Shown here: positions 20,520 through 31,889 of the stretch, piece after piece
How the letters are laid out: each line of letters begins with the position of its first letter
Numbering within the stretch: position 1 is the first letter of the stretch
From: Chinchilla lanigera
Taxonomy: Eukaryota > Chordata > Mammalia > Rodentia > Chinchillidae
Direction: 5' to 3'
Assembly (NCBI RefSeq): GCF_000276665.1
Contig: NW_004955463.1
Location: 13,054,337-13,118,336, forward strand
Length of the DNA: 64,000 bases
Program-made: the position numbers and the translations under genes
Notes under the pieces: model-generated
The model's input: the letters and a program-made list of their open reading frames with translations, nothing else
What the model was told of the DNA's origin: nothing
The model's database searches: none

Positions 20520-22740
20520 AGAAGAATTTGACCTTGACCCTTCAGACCCCTTTGGGATGGCAACAAAGACAGAAAAGGCACAGCACATTTTCCAGGAGTG
20601 GAAGCCTTGGCACTGTGTCTAGACCGCTGATAGGGGACAGTCTTGGGGACAGAAGGGCTCTGGCCCGAGGCCACATGAGCTAGGCTGAGCTTCTCTCTTA
20701 ACAGTTAGGACAACAGGAAATCCCAGAGCCATGTTAGAAACACAGAGAAGTCCTCAGCGCAGAACGATATGGGCCTGTGACCCAGGCACAGTTCTCTGTT
20801 TATGAGTTTATGCTTCTTCCTCAACCAAGAAAACTCTTCTCAGCCTTCTTGCTACACTATCAAGAGTTTACTTTGGGGCAACTCCAGAAAAGCATTCCCA
20901 AAATTGGTACTTGGTGCACATAATTGTGTGTGGAGACCCTGAAGAATCGTGGGTGAACACATAAGTATATCAGCACATACCTCATTCAGTCATTTGGGCC
21001 AGGAACTTTAGCAAAAGACAGGATATGGACAACTAAACCTAAGAGAATTCTCTTAGAGACTTTGTTCCTTCTGTGTATCACTCAGCTGTCTCTGAACGCT
21101 GAGTTATCAGGAAACCCAATCAGAATACCACCTTCCCAACATTATCTATCTGCAGAGGAACACAGTCCCTCTCCCTAAGTGATGAGACTTTTGCAAACTA
21201 ATGGGTAAAGTGAAGGTGAATTCACTTTCCCTTCAAAATTCCCTGGTTCAGGGTTAGGGGTTCCTCCATAAGAGGTCACACCCTGACCCAGAACCAGCAT
21301 GGCCAGTAACTCATTTCTTATCCAACTCCCTATGAAGCTCTGAGATCACTGCCATCAGCAATAAAAACCTAGATTGCACTGGTGATACAAGAGCACGTCA
21401 TGGCCATGTGGTATCTTGCTCCAAATTATGTTCACTCATCTACTCAGTATTTCAAAATGCCAAACTACTAGTCCTCAAGGGGTACTCAATATAGATTCAG
21501 ACTTACTGGTTCTTTGTGAATGACAGATCATCATCTCTTTGGAAGTGAAATACTGAGCAGGCAGCTGGAGCCTCTGACCCTTGGGACCAAAAGTGGCTTG
21601 GCCCAAAGTACAAGGAGCAGTTCCAAAGGTAATCTCCAGCCAGCCAGCGCGGGGACAGCTGTCAGAAAGGAATGTCCATGCAAAAGTCAAGAGCCTTCAT
21701 TTTGTTCTTTTGATCCTTTCATGGCCTCACAGTGCAATAGGAAACGTCTACTTCACTTTGGGTCAATCGAGATCTGGAAATGACTTTGGACAAGGGAAAA
21801 GAGGGCATTTCAGGAGCAGTGGGGTCAGCTAGCCCTCCTTCCTGAGAGTGCCTGTGTTATCCACCGCCAAGATTCTCATGCGAGAAGGATGGCACATGTT
21901 GGAGAAAACAAGGTGGCCACACATTCTAGGGACTCCATGAAGCCTGGTAAAAGCAATACTAAGAATCAGGAAAGACACAGAGAAAGCCAGCCCTGTCTGC
22001 ATCCTCTCTCTGCTAGAACTTGCTGGGAAGGGGAAAAGGACTATCTGCTTGGACAACCCTCAAATCAATGCATCCTAATTAACTAAGGATTTAATTCATC
22101 AAAGTGACAGCAACCCTATTTATATCACCTCCTTTCACAAAGCTTGGGGTTGGGCTATGGTGTTTTTACCACTCCTTTTCATTTCTTTCCTTTTCCTTTT
22201 TCCAGTCTCCTTGCTCTCCCCTTCCTCCCCTCAGCTACTCTAATAGGGCCACGAAAAGATTCAAGGAGCAGGGTAACTCTGAGCAGAGAATTCTCAACCA
22301 TCTCCCAAAAGTCTTATCGGGAAGCCCCAAGCCTTCCAGGTTGGCTTTGAGAACAGCACAGTCCTGTTTTGAGGCCAAGAACACAACAAGGCTGCCCGTG
22401 GCCTGCTGGGGGAGATGCTTCCTCCACACAGGTAAGCAGGACATATGCCACTGGGGGCCAGGCAGCTGCCCTGGCAGACCCCTGGAAAGCCCCCAGTTTA
22501 AAGATGAGGACATGAAGATGTAGGGAGAGGGAGAACTACGATCGAGGTAACACAGTGGATCACAGCAGAACAGAACTCAGATGTCCCAGGGACCAGGGCT
22601 TCCTCTACACGCCACACTGCCTGCCACCTCTACCCTGGGAGGACACTCACCTGGCCAACCAGCTCCCTGCCATGCTGGCTACTTCCTTTGGGTTGGGACA
22701 TTCTCTCCCCTATTGCATTGTATTATGATTAGCTCTGTTC
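20520..22740. other. Unique noncoding sequence, repeat-poor
   Basis: More than 2 kb with no recognised interspersed repeat. Several frames of 65-140 codons overlap on both strands without recognisable domains. Nothing further can be supported. Confidence 0.4.
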
Positions 22741-22744
22741 ACCA

Positions 22745-22945
22745 TCATTATTAAAAAAGGTTGCTATTTATTAAATGTTTACTGTATGTGAAGCACTGTG
22801 TTACGTGTTTTATCTAAGTTAATCTTCTCGACGTTATAAGGCGGCTGCTGCTTTTGATGCATACGCTAGGATGGAGAAACAGACACAAAGAGATTAAGTG
22901 ACTTGCCCAAACAGAAGATGACTAACCGCTAAGCCCATCCTTTCA
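22745..22945 (-). repeat. MIR SINE relic, near full core
   Basis: TTGCTATTTATTAAATGTTT, ACTGTATGTGAAGCACTGTG, TTATCTAAGTTAATCTTCTC and AGAGATTAAGTGACTTGCCC follow the antisense MIR consensus in order from 3' end to core. Confidence 0.8.
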
Positions 22946-23599
22946 GCCACTAGCTGTAATGCCACTTTTAAATTGAAATTACTCCCAAAGGGCATTAAAT
23001 TAAGCTCTTTACATTTTAGTGTGAATGAATTTAACTGGAACCTTGTGTTCAGAGAGACATTTCTCCAGCACAGAGCTGTAGGGAAGCTGCAGGGAAAGGC
23101 CGAGCTCTCTTCTTGCCTAGGTTACCCGAGGCTCGAGCTCTGCTCCCAGCCTGGATTCCAGGGAAAGGATGAGATGTCCCTGTAAGGCCAGTGTTGATGA
23201 CACAGCCAGGATGGAATACTGGGCCATAGTCACTGTCCACCGGGAATAGAACCCTCCACCATCCATAGAACCTTCCAGAACGTATCTACTGTCTGTTCCC
23301 TTGCCCCTAACATTGAATGCCACTCAGACACGTCTCCATTTTGAAAGTCCTGATGTTCTGACTAATGAATTCAGCCTACTAGAATTCAAAAAAGGGAGAG
23401 AAAGAAGGAGAAAATGAGTCCTGGTCACTCTCACTCTAACCATTAGTCCCTCACTGAATTGTATGACGCCAAGGAAGAGTCACCTTCCCAGAAAGGAGGG
23501 GGCTTGGAAGGAGGCACAGAGCAGAAACCAGGAGGCTCATGGGTAGGAGCTGCATCTCCAGGCTAAGTTGAACTGCACTCCCACCCATCACTCAGCACC
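22945..23599. other. Unique noncoding sequence
   Basis: No recognised repeat or exon. Confidence 0.4.
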
Positions 23600-23940
23600 A
23601 GGATGAAAGGGGCATAAAACCAACACAGTGCCCGTGACTGTATGAAAATATATGTCCTGATGTGTCGGGAATACCTGGCGCGCCTTTAACCTCAACTTCA
23701 GATGAACCAACACGCCTCGGAGCACATTTATATGCAAAGGCGTATAATATGTCCCCTGTATCTAATTATCTGTCAACCTGAGGCAGTTTGTTTTCCAAAT
23801 CGGCCTCTCGGCTGTGACTTTACGAGGTCATAAAGAAAACGATGCCACTCTGCACTGAAACGCAAGGAGAGCCCAGATCAACAAATTATCCTCCTTAATG
23901 GTGTCTCTCGGCCTACAGAATTGCCCTGTCCCTCCCTGCT
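23600..23940. promoter_or_regulatory. Candidate conserved noncoding element, CpG-retaining
   Basis: Dense preserved CpG in a CpG-poor region (TGTCGGGAATAC, CTGGCGCGCC, CACGCCTCGG, AGGCGTATAA, AAATCGGCCTCTCGG, TTTACGAGG, AAACGATG, AAACGCAAGG). TAATTA at 23763-23768 is followed by CTGTCAACC, a MEIS/TGIF-type core, three bases on. Such TAAT plus TGTCA pairing resembles HOX/MEIS sites. No measured conservation. Confidence 0.4.
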
Positions 23941-24481
23941 GTCTGCTGGGGAGCAGAGAGAGGGGTGCAGGTAGCACAATGCAACTGAAGAGGTCCCGGA
24001 GCACCAAGGTACAGGTGAGACTGAGGGGAGATCTGTCCGTCCTTTTGCTCAGCTGTCCTAAGCTTTGAAGCTATTTTTGTGTGATATCTGTCTGCAAAGT
24101 TATTAACAGGAACACTTCCAGAAGCACAAGTGAGCCACTGTCCCTGCAGCCCCAGTACCAGTCCTGGCCTTCAGGGCCCTGCACCCCAGAGCATCTTCAG
24201 CTTGTGAGATCCCAGGGTCTTTGGTTCTGACCGGGAAGACTTTAATTCACTCTTCAGAAAACAACCCAAATACCAGCATCCTGGATTCCACAGCCCCAAT
24301 GGCTGGGGAAGATTTTGTTCCACCTTTGTAAATGGGGGAAGGAGGCCTGGCAGCTCTCTGAAATTGCTAAGCAAGGAAGAAAATTCCTTCTCCCATAATA
24401 GGGAAGGTAGGTGGCAGCAGCAGCAGCAGGAATGTATTGTGCTGAGTTGTAAGCGAAGCCATCTCTCTGCATGCACACGCC

Positions 24482-24499
24482 TGCGCGCGTGCACGTGCA

Positions 24500-24550
<51 letters not shown>
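24482..24550 (+). repeat. Alternating GC/GT tract then (AC)25 microsatellite
   Basis: TGCGCGCGTGCACGTGCA (24482-24499) strictly alternates purine and pyrimidine, then an AC run spans 24501-24550. This is the second Z-DNA-prone tract in the window and sits directly upstream of a candidate regulatory block. Confidence 0.9.
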
Positions 24551-24553
<3 letters not shown>

Positions 24554-24559
24554 GAGGGT

Positions 24560-24880
24560 GGACGCATAGTCCAGCACAGTCTTCAGCTCCGATTAGTCCT
24601 CCTCTGATCTTTAGCAGATTAATTAGGAAGTTTGTCAGGAACCAGCCGTGAACTCCAGCCGCTCCTCTCTGGGAGTGGTAACGGTGCCAGTGAAATCCAA
24701 GCTGCAGGAATTCCTCTACCCACACTGCTCCCGTGATTAATGATAGAAAGGAATAAAAAAAGAGGGGTCAACAGCTGAGTGCAAGGCGAGTTGCTAGACA
24801 GGGAGTAATTAAGATACTTGGGTAAATATGATTAATAAGCTCAAACTGGCAGGGTGTGCAGTAAACAAGGCCTAACCAGA
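24560..24880. promoter_or_regulatory. Candidate regulatory block with five TAAT-type sites
   Basis: Homeodomain-type cores are seen at 24591 (GATTAG), 24617-24627 (GATTAATTAGG), 24735-24743 (GATTAATGA), 24806-24811 (TAATTA) and 24831-24836 (ATTAAT), all inside about 250 repeat-free bases that also keep several CpG. The GATTAA form suits paired/OTX- or PITX-type as well as HOX-type proteins. Function is inferred. Confidence 0.4.
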
Positions 24881-24921
24881 TGGTCTCCTCTCTTCTGAGA
24901 AGGCTGGGCATTGGGAAACAA

Positions 24922-24963
24922 GGGGGGAGGGGAGTACTGGAGAAGGGGGAGGGGGAAGCAGGG
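24922..24963 (+). other. G-quadruplex-prone tract
   Basis: Five G-runs of at least three (GGGGGG, GGGG, GGGGG, GGGGG, GGG) lie within 42 bp. Three loops are short. One, of about 10 bases with an internal GG, is long for the strict rule. Structure is a prediction only. Confidence 0.55.
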
Positions 24964-25144
24964 CCATGTGAAAGGCGTGATCCACATACTCTTTCTAGCT
25001 GACCCTATCTAAAGGGAAAGCTTGGGTCCCCAGGAGAGATTAGGACAGGGAGGTGGCTTGGGGACTCATTCCCCTGATAACCTACCCAGGAACCCAACAG
25101 CTGTTTGAACAATTCCTGCTCAGTCTCAAGGCTGCTACTCTTAT

Positions 25145-25236
25145 TCCTCTCTCTCTATCTGTCTCTCTGTGTCTCTGTGTCTCTATCTCTGTCTCTGTCT
25201 CTCTCTGTTTCTCTCTGTCTCTCTCTCTCTCTCTCA
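25145..25236 (+). repeat. (TCTC/TCTG)n microsatellite
   Basis: Imperfect TCTCTGTGTCTCTG units end in a TC run. Simple-sequence DNA. Confidence 0.9.
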
Positions 25237-25264
25237 AATTGTAGGCAAGACATGTAGTGTCGCC

Positions 25265-25722
25265 ATATACATTTGCTTGGGGCTGCTGTCGCAACAGCGT
25301 ACCACACACCACCAACTAGGTGGTTTAAAAAAAAGAAATGTATTGTCACACAGTTTTGGAGGCCAGAAGCCCAAAATCAAGGTGTGGACAGTGTTGGTTC
25401 ACATTTCTTCCATGTCTCTCCTCCACTTTCCAGTGATTTGCTGAAAGTGTTTTCTGTTCCCTTTCTTATGGACACATTATCCTCATCTCAGCCTTTATCT
25501 CCACATGGTCCTTCCCTTATAAGTATGTATCTTTGTCCAAGTTTTCCAATTTTTTTCTTTTTGTAAGAACAACAGTCTCACTGGGTCAGGCCCACCCTAA
25601 TGACTTCATCTTACCTAATTATATCTGCAAGCTATTTCCATATAAGGTTACAGTCTGAGATCTGGTGGTTCGGACTTCAACACGTGAATATTGGAAGAAC
25701 AGATTTCAGTCCATAATAGTCA
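25265..25722 (-). mobile_element. MLT1/MST-type MaLR LTR, antisense, near full length
   Basis: GGGGCTGCTGTCGCAACAGC, CACACACCACCAACTAGGTG, CACACAGTTTTGGAGGCCAG, AAGCCCAAAATCAAGGTGTG, CCCACCCTAATGACTTCATC, CTAATTATATCTGCAAGC and GGACTTCAACACGTGAATAT form the complete antisense order of an MLT1-class LTR. Solo, no internal region. Confidence 0.9.
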
Positions 25723-25756
25723 CTAATGAGATTAGAAAGAAAACCAAAAAACAGAT

Positions 25757-25759
25757 ATG

Positions 25760-25799
<40 letters not shown>
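25757..25799 (+). repeat. (TA)n microsatellite
   Basis: TATGTATATGTATATATATA continues as an uninterrupted TA run to 25798. Cruciform-prone. Confidence 0.9.
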
Positions 25800-25800
<1 letters not shown>

Positions 25801-26111
25801 TCCCATTTCTTGGCTGCAAGTCCTAAACAGGGCCTCAGAAAGAGCATTCCTCTCTGTGTGACAAGAGACAGACTGTTGCTTTGAGAGATGAACTTTAGAG
25901 AGAACCAAGGTTAGTTGTCCTCAAGGATCTGATTAATGGAAGGTAACTCACAGGCTCCAGAAGATTTATCTTACATAGCAGTGGGTACTGAGACATCTCC
26001 ACCTACACAGAAGGCAGCTGTGAGATGTCCAAGCTAAAGACAAGGCTTTGCTGGGGAGACAAAAGAAACACAGGACTATTGCCAGCCCTAAAAGACCCTA
26101 CAGTCTGGATT

Positions 26112-26400
26112 CCTGTATTAGTTTCCTAACAAATGACCACAAGCTTTGGGCATCTGATCTTTGGGTAGAAGTGCTAAGGGAGTGTCTGGGAGCCCCAAGA
26201 GTTCCTTGGCTTGTGGCTGCATCACTCCATTCTTCAAGGCCACCATCTTCCAATCCTTCTGCCCTGCTTTAACATCATCTTCTCCTCTGCATGTAAGACC
26301 TCCCTCTGCCTTCCTCTTAGGACAGGTATAGTTTCCTTTAGGGCCTGCCTGGATCATCCAAGTCCACCTTCCCATTTTGAGGTGCTTAACCACATCTGCC
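26112..26400 (-). mobile_element. MaLR-type LTR fragment, antisense
   Basis: TCCTGTATTAGTTTCCTAAC, AAATGACCACAAGC, AGTTCCTTGGCTTGTGGCTG, CATCACTCCATTCTTCAAGG, and CATCTTCTCCTCTGCATG match antisense MST/MLT1 LTRs, with an internal deletion between 26140 and 26195. Confidence 0.75.
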
Positions 26401-27021
26401 TACTACAGCTCCCATGGATTTTGTTTTTCCAGTCAATTCCTCGTTTTGTCTATGTGAAGCTAGACAAGCTTATTTCTGCCCTCATCTTGCTGATAAGAAA
26501 GACAGGCATGTGGTGTCAGAGTGTACTTCCTTACAGAAAGTCAAAAGTCAGGTTTAAATGAGGATACTGACTCTGTCCCTATAAATGAGTTCTCAATCTT
26601 TTGTAGATCATGGATCTATTAAAAATATGTCTTTTAAGGAGGTATGGAAAACAATAGTTGTCAAGTTTTTATTTGGCCAAGTAAAGAACTTAAATGTAAA
26701 ACCTGCCTGATATTATATAAAGATCAGCACCTTAATTCTAAAAAATCAAAGTGAGAAGGACAAACCTCAGAAGAGTCTTCCAGAAAAGTCACTGGCCACT
26801 TCCCACCCAGGGACAATGCACACTCTTCTGTCCTCCACTGTGGACCAGGCTGGGATCATTCATTCAGGACCTGCTACTGAAAAACCTTATCTCAGGATCA
26901 GGGATCTACTGTCAGTGGACAGTTCAGTTGGGTTTTGCCCAAGTCAAAGGCCCACAGATATCGCCCTCGCAAAGACCAAGGGAAGGACAAGGAGGGACTT
27001 AATCAGCACAGCTGAGAGACC

Positions 27022-27400
27022 TTTGGTATGGTTTGAATCACATATGTCCCCTAAAGTCCCACATGTTAAAGATTGGTCCCAAGACTGTGGTATTTTTAGG
27101 AGGTGATGGAACCTCTAAGAGGCAGGGCCTGCTGGGAGGTTCTAGTCACTGAGGTATGGTTCAAAGAGGATTGTTGGATACCAGTTCATTCTCTCTCTGT
27201 TTCACATCCTGACCATAAACAAACAGTTTTGTTCCACCATGTGCTCTCCATCATGATGTGCTTGCTTATCTCAGGCCCAAAGCAATGGGACCAATCACTC
27301 ATGACTGAGACCTCCAAAATTGTAATCCAAAATAAACTTTTCCTCTTTATAAATTATCTCAGGTGTTCTGTTACAGTAGTGGAAAGCTAATGAAGTCTTG
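27022..27400 (+). mobile_element. MaLR-type solo LTR
   Basis: TGGTATGGTTTGAATCACAT, GTCCCCTAAAGTCCCACATG, TTTTTAGGAGGTGATGGAAC, AGAGGCAGGGCCTGCTGGGA, then CCATGTGCTCTCCATCATGA, AATAAACTTTTCCTCTTTAT and GTAGTGGAAAGCTAATGAAG cover the LTR start to end. The AATAAA signal is intact. Confidence 0.85.
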
Positions 27401-27699
27401 TTACATCTTCATGCCCCCCTCAGAAGCATTCTCCAGCCCAGGACCAAGTGGGGTCTTGATCAGTTCAGGCTTAAAGGCAAAACAGAGCAGAGCCCAGCTA
27501 CCAGGGCATCCAGCCTCCTGGCTGACCCCATACATTTCTCCCCCTTGTACACTCAGCAAGCATACTCAGAATGCTTCTCACACTGTGGCCAAGGTTTTCC
27601 CTTTGTAAATACATACTTGACATAAAAGAAGTATGACACTATTTAGCAAGCTACTTCCTGGTCTCTCTCTTTCTCTGTCACCCAGAAGTAAATTGATGG

Positions 27700-28315
27700 G
27701 AGACCCCTTCCGAAACCTCAATAGACACCTAAAAGCACAGAGAGTACCAGTATTTACAATGTTTATTTCTTATACATGTAAAACTATAATAAAAGTTAAT
27801 TTATACATTAGGTGCATTAAAAGATTATTAATAATAATCAATAATGAAGTAGAACAAAACAATGTACTATAATAAGAGCTATGTGAATCTGGTCTCTTGA
27901 AAAATCTTATTGTATTGTATTCATCCTTCTTCTTCCAGTGATGACTGAAATGATACAGTGCTTATGTGATGAGATGAAGTGAGAGGAAGGATGTAGGCAC
28001 TGTGATGTAGTGTTAGGCTATCACATAAGGGTAACTTGAACACACACCTGCAATATAGCAGCAGTCTCTATTGTAGAGACCAGTGACTAATGGGCAGGTA
28101 GCATATGCAACATGGATATGTTGGACACAGGGAGAACTCATGTCCTAGGCAAGTTGGAGCAAGACAGTATAAGATTTTCTCACACTATTCAAAACAGTGC
28201 ACAACTTAAAACTTTTGAATTTTTTATTTCTGGAATTTTCTATTTAATATTTTCCAACTGCAGGTAACTGAACCCTGTAGATTGCAAAACCACGGGCAAA
28301 GAAGATAACACTGTG
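27700..28315 (-). mobile_element. Tigger-type DNA transposon, internally deleted
   Basis: The left part (ATTAATAATAATCAATAATG, GAAGTAGAACAAAACAATGT, GGTCTCTTGAAAAATCTTAT, GTGATGAGATGAAGTGAGAG, ATGTAGTGTTAGGCTATCAC) and right part (GGAATTTTCTATTTAATATT, CAGGTAACTGAACCCTGTAG, AAAACCACGGGCAAAG) match antisense Tigger1/MER2 ends. Transposase coding sequence is gone. It is the opposite orientation of the related copy at 51137-51629. Confidence 0.8.
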
Positions 28316-28344
28316 TAAAGCAAAAAATGAACAACATCATCATG

Positions 28345-28463
28345 GAAAAGTACTGTGGTAAAGACTTGCCATCAATAATTGCAACACTATTCATAATAGT
28401 CAAGACATAGAATCAGCCTAAATGACTATCAATCAATGAATGGATAAAGAAAATTTATATATA
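28345..28463 (+). mobile_element. L1 3' fragment, part 1
   Basis: GCAACACTATTCATAATAGT, CAAGACATAGAATCAGCCTA and ATCAATGAATGGATAAAGAA are the conserved L1 ORF2-end/3' region in sense. It breaks at 28463 where a Tigger-like MITE is inserted, and resumes at about 28736. Confidence 0.85.
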
Positions 28464-28733
28464 TAGTCCCCAACTTACAAACAAGATTCATTCCAGGAGA
28501 ATGCTGGTGAATAAGATTCCTGTGTAAGTCTAACTACACCTTCAACATAAATATATGCAATGTAAAGCAAAAATGCATACACATTCACAAAAATGCTGTA
28601 AATAAACTATTTTACTGGCAGACGCATGAGCTGTTTCCCCAATTTGTTTGCATCTATGGATGTCTGTAATACAAAGTTCACCCACATCTGTGAAAGTTCA
28701 CAACTCCAATGTTCTTAAGTCATGGACTCACTG
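28464..28733. mobile_element. Tigger-like MITE inserted in L1
   Basis: About 270 bp between TA dinucleotides. The left end AGTCCCCAACTTACAAAC and the reverse complement of the right end, CAGTGAGTCCATGACTTAAG plus AAC, are related inverted repeats. The phrase 'CAACTTACAAACAAGATTCA' with internal AAGATTCCTGTGTAAG is typical of TcMar-Tigger MITEs. It divides the L1 at 28345-29030. Confidence 0.75.
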
Positions 28734-28735
28734 TA

Positions 28736-29030
28736 TGCCCTGGAGTATCATTCAGTGGTAAAGAAAAAGGAAATCTTAGCATATACAGCAACACTGACAG
28801 AACTTGTGGACAGTATGTTAGGAGAAATAAACCGTCACAGGAGAACAAGTGTCACATGTTTTTGTTCATATGTGGGAGTTAAAAAAAAAAAAGCAAACAA
28901 AGAACCCTAACTTAGAAAGTAGAAAGTAATAACTAGATTACTAGAGACTAGAAAGGGTGCCAGGGGCAGGAGGTGCCAAATGTGGAAGAAGGGTGTTGGA
29001 CATGATAGATGCATGCAGAAAGGAGGGAGA
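28736..29030 (+). mobile_element. L1 3' fragment, part 2
   Basis: GGAGTATCATTCAGTGGTAA, ATGTTAGGAGAAATAAACCG, GTGTCACATGTTTTTGTTCA and ATATGTGGGAGTTAAAAAAA continue the L1 exactly where part 1 stopped. It then runs into the 3' UTR (ACTAGAAAGGGTGCCAGGGG). Confidence 0.8.
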
Positions 29031-30529
29031 AGGGAGAATGGCAGAGAAGGAGGCCTCTAAGGCTGTTACCACTGGCTAGAGCTGTGGACAGAGGAGCTGC
29101 CACCTAAAGACCTCCGGGAACCATGGTAGAACACCTGGCTCCAAGGTCAGAAGCAGCCCACGGGGCTGAGAAGCTCTGAGGCTCTGAAGAAGGCTGCTCT
29201 TCAAGTGTCCTGTGCATGAGCAGAGGGGGCAGGGAGAGCTGGTCCCCAGAGAAGGAATTGGCAGGTTCCAGCATGTGCCAACATGTTAAATGCCAAGGGG
29301 GAGTGGGCAGGGCGCTGATGGCAGCTGCTGAAGACCTGTGAGTTCCCGCTGGAGTGAAGGAGGCAGGAAGGGGAAGTTACAAAGGAGAATGTGCATTTAA
29401 CCTGGGTCTTGGCAGTTGTGTAAGAGATGACTGGGCAGAGATGGGCAGAGTGATTGGGGAAGGAAACCATTCATTCCCCAGTGAGAGAAATGTATGCACA
29501 GAAAAACAGACCCTGTCTCAGCAGCCTGTGGGTCCTGCAGCTAACTCCAGTCCATGCAAGGTTGAGTGACCTACGGGTAACTGGAGTTAGCTGTGGGGGG
29601 CAGGCGGCTGCAGGGAGACCAACTAGCACTCATCTGTATCAAGACAGAGAGGTTGGTGGTTCCCGCACACCCACAGGGGCATTGTGTAGCCCTTACACAG
29701 AAGGTGACATGGGCACAGCTGAAGCCTCAATGAACATGCTTGCCCGTGCCAGGCAGGACTTGCCACAAAGTCTTTCCGTGTTGGCTTGGTGGCACTAATG
29801 AACCAACTCTTTGCAAAACAATGGCTGACAGAATCAATTAAATGAATGAAAATACAGTGAAATTGCCAAGCAGTGGTGTAGGTCTGGTGTGTGGGACCCA
29901 ACCCTCCCAAGCACCCATAGATTCCAATTTCAAGGCTGCCTAGAGCTGTCGCCAAGGGAATATCCCCTTCTCTGTGCCAGTCATCACATGGGGACCCAGG
30001 AGCTGGCATTAGCGTCCATGCCCCTGACCCCACCCTACCTCTGCAGTAGGTGGTGGTTCAAGGACAAGAGGTTCCTATCCTTGTCTTGAATGAGTTTGTC
30101 TACATTACAGGAGTTAGGGGAGAAAAAAGAATTGAAGGCTCACTCAGTGCCAAGGTGTGCACTTTCTCACTCACTGCAGCCAACCTTGGGATGTCAGCAA
30201 TGGCCACTTAGACATAGTTCCATTTGCCTCACTATGGAGTCATTGGCAAGTTTATCATGCTCATGATTCTACCATGAACTATATGGAATAGAACTATTAG
30301 GAATCCAAATTCAGAATGCAACCTGGCAAACGAAGTCGTTAGAGACTGGTTTACTATAAAGGAAGAATTGCCATGCGTGGACAGACTTCTAGGACAATCC
30401 TCGTTGACCTCCACCTGCTGTGTGCACTGACAGGAAAGTCTCTTCCCCTTTAGTGTGGAGTGGACATAGTGACTCACTATTAATGAACAGAATAAAGCAA
30501 AAGTGATACCATGTCTCTTCAGAGATAGG
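29031..30529. other. Unique noncoding sequence
   Basis: No repeat recognised with confidence. Two 110-136 codon frames overlap on opposite strands near 29450-30030, with no domain and no exon signals. Confidence 0.4.
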
Positions 30530-30655
30530 TAAAAAAAAAAAAGGTTAGGTTTCTCTCTCTTTCTCTTTCTCTCTCTCTGTCTCTCTGTCTCTCTGTCTCT
30601 CTCTGTCTCTCTCTGTCTCTCTCTGTCTCTGTCTGTCTCTCTCTCCCCTTTCCCC
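30530..30655 (+). repeat. A12 run and (TCTC/TCTG)n microsatellite
   Basis: An A-run at 30531-30542 precedes a TCTCTCTGTCTCTCTGTCTC tract of about 100 bp. Confidence 0.9.
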
Positions 30656-30779
30656 TTCCCATCTTTAATGAAACAAGTTACACTGTGAACTTCCCCATAG
30701 AGAAGCTCACATAATGAAGGACTGGGGACAGGCTTCAGTTAGTGACCACTGGAAAACTGAGATACAGAAAAAATACATC

Positions 30780-30992
30780 CTACCAACAACCACTTTTTAT
30801 TCAGCCTCACGTGACCTTAGGATGACAGCAAGCCCAAGCTACACTTCACAGCCTTATGAGTCCCAGAAGTAGAGGGAGCCAAGAGATGGCCAGATCCCTG
30901 ATCCACAGAAACTGTGCATCAGTACATGTGTTTTGTTTGAAGTTGCTAAGTTTGGGATCACTTGTTATACAGCAATAGAAAACTAATACAGG
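30780..30992 (+). mobile_element. MLT1-like LTR 3' fragment
   Basis: CCTTATGAGTCCCAGAAGTA, GCCAGATCCCTGATCCACAG, TTGAAGTTGCTAAGTTTGGG and AGCAATAGAAAACTAATACA are the 3' portion of an old MLT1 (J-like) LTR. Confidence 0.7.
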
Positions 30993-31324
30993 TATAGGTA
31001 ACATGGTGAGAAAGTCAGGAGGAATACACAGACATATTCAGAAACCTTAAGAGCAAAAGAAGCTTGATGGTACAGGAAGTCTGGGAAGGAATAGGCCTTC
31101 CCACAGAGATTTCTATAAAACGTTAAAACAGAGACACAAAAAATCCTCCCACGCTTTGATTTGTCAACTTATGCTGACTTCGTCTTCCTTGGACTGAAAT
31201 TCTTTTTTATTGTTAAAGTACACTGAATTTAGGGTCAGAAAGCACAACATCAGTTCTCAGATCCTGAGTTTATTGATTGTGCACCTTGTAATGAGTCATT
31301 ACCACACACCTCAAACTGTACTTA

Positions 31325-31545
31325 TGAAACAAATATATGAATCTGGAAAAGTGACCTAACTTTTCTACGCTTGTATTTCATTTTAGAATAGAAAGAAGCA
31401 GCACCTGTGTTATATGCCTCGTGGAATTGTCGAGATGGCTAAATGAAGGTATATTGGGTGAAAGTATTTTTTATACACTAAAGAGCTCTACATATGAAAT
31501 GAATATTTTTGGTCCTCATTTGTGGCTGTTCCTATATGGCACACA
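31325..31545 (+). repeat. MIR-like relic
   Basis: GAAAAGTGACCTAACTTTTC, TTTTAGAATAGAAAGAAGCA and CTCGTGGAATTGTCGAGATG with GGCTAAATGAAGGTA keep the sense MIR order (TTACTTAACCTCTC, GTTGTTGTGAGGATTAAATGA). Confidence 0.55.
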
Positions 31546-31889
31546 CTCTAAACTGTAATTCAACTGTTATGCTTGTCAAAGGTGGGCTTTTAGATGGCCT
31601 TTCCCTAGAAGCAGTCTGCAGGGAGGAATAGAAGAGAGAAGAAGGGAATCACCAGGAAGAGGTGGAGGCAGAATACCCGGAGCCCTCACCCCCCAGACCT
31701 TCACAGCTGCAGCCCAGAGGAGCACGGAAGAGGTCAGCAGCTGGCTCCCAGCGACCTCTCTGTAGCCCTGATGTTTCAGGCTTGCCACATCCCAACCAGC
31801 GTGTGCTTTCACTTTTTGCTGCCCCTTGTTGAGACCTCAACATGGCATCCACAGTGCTCAGACCTCCAGATGTACTGGTACAGTGTGTC

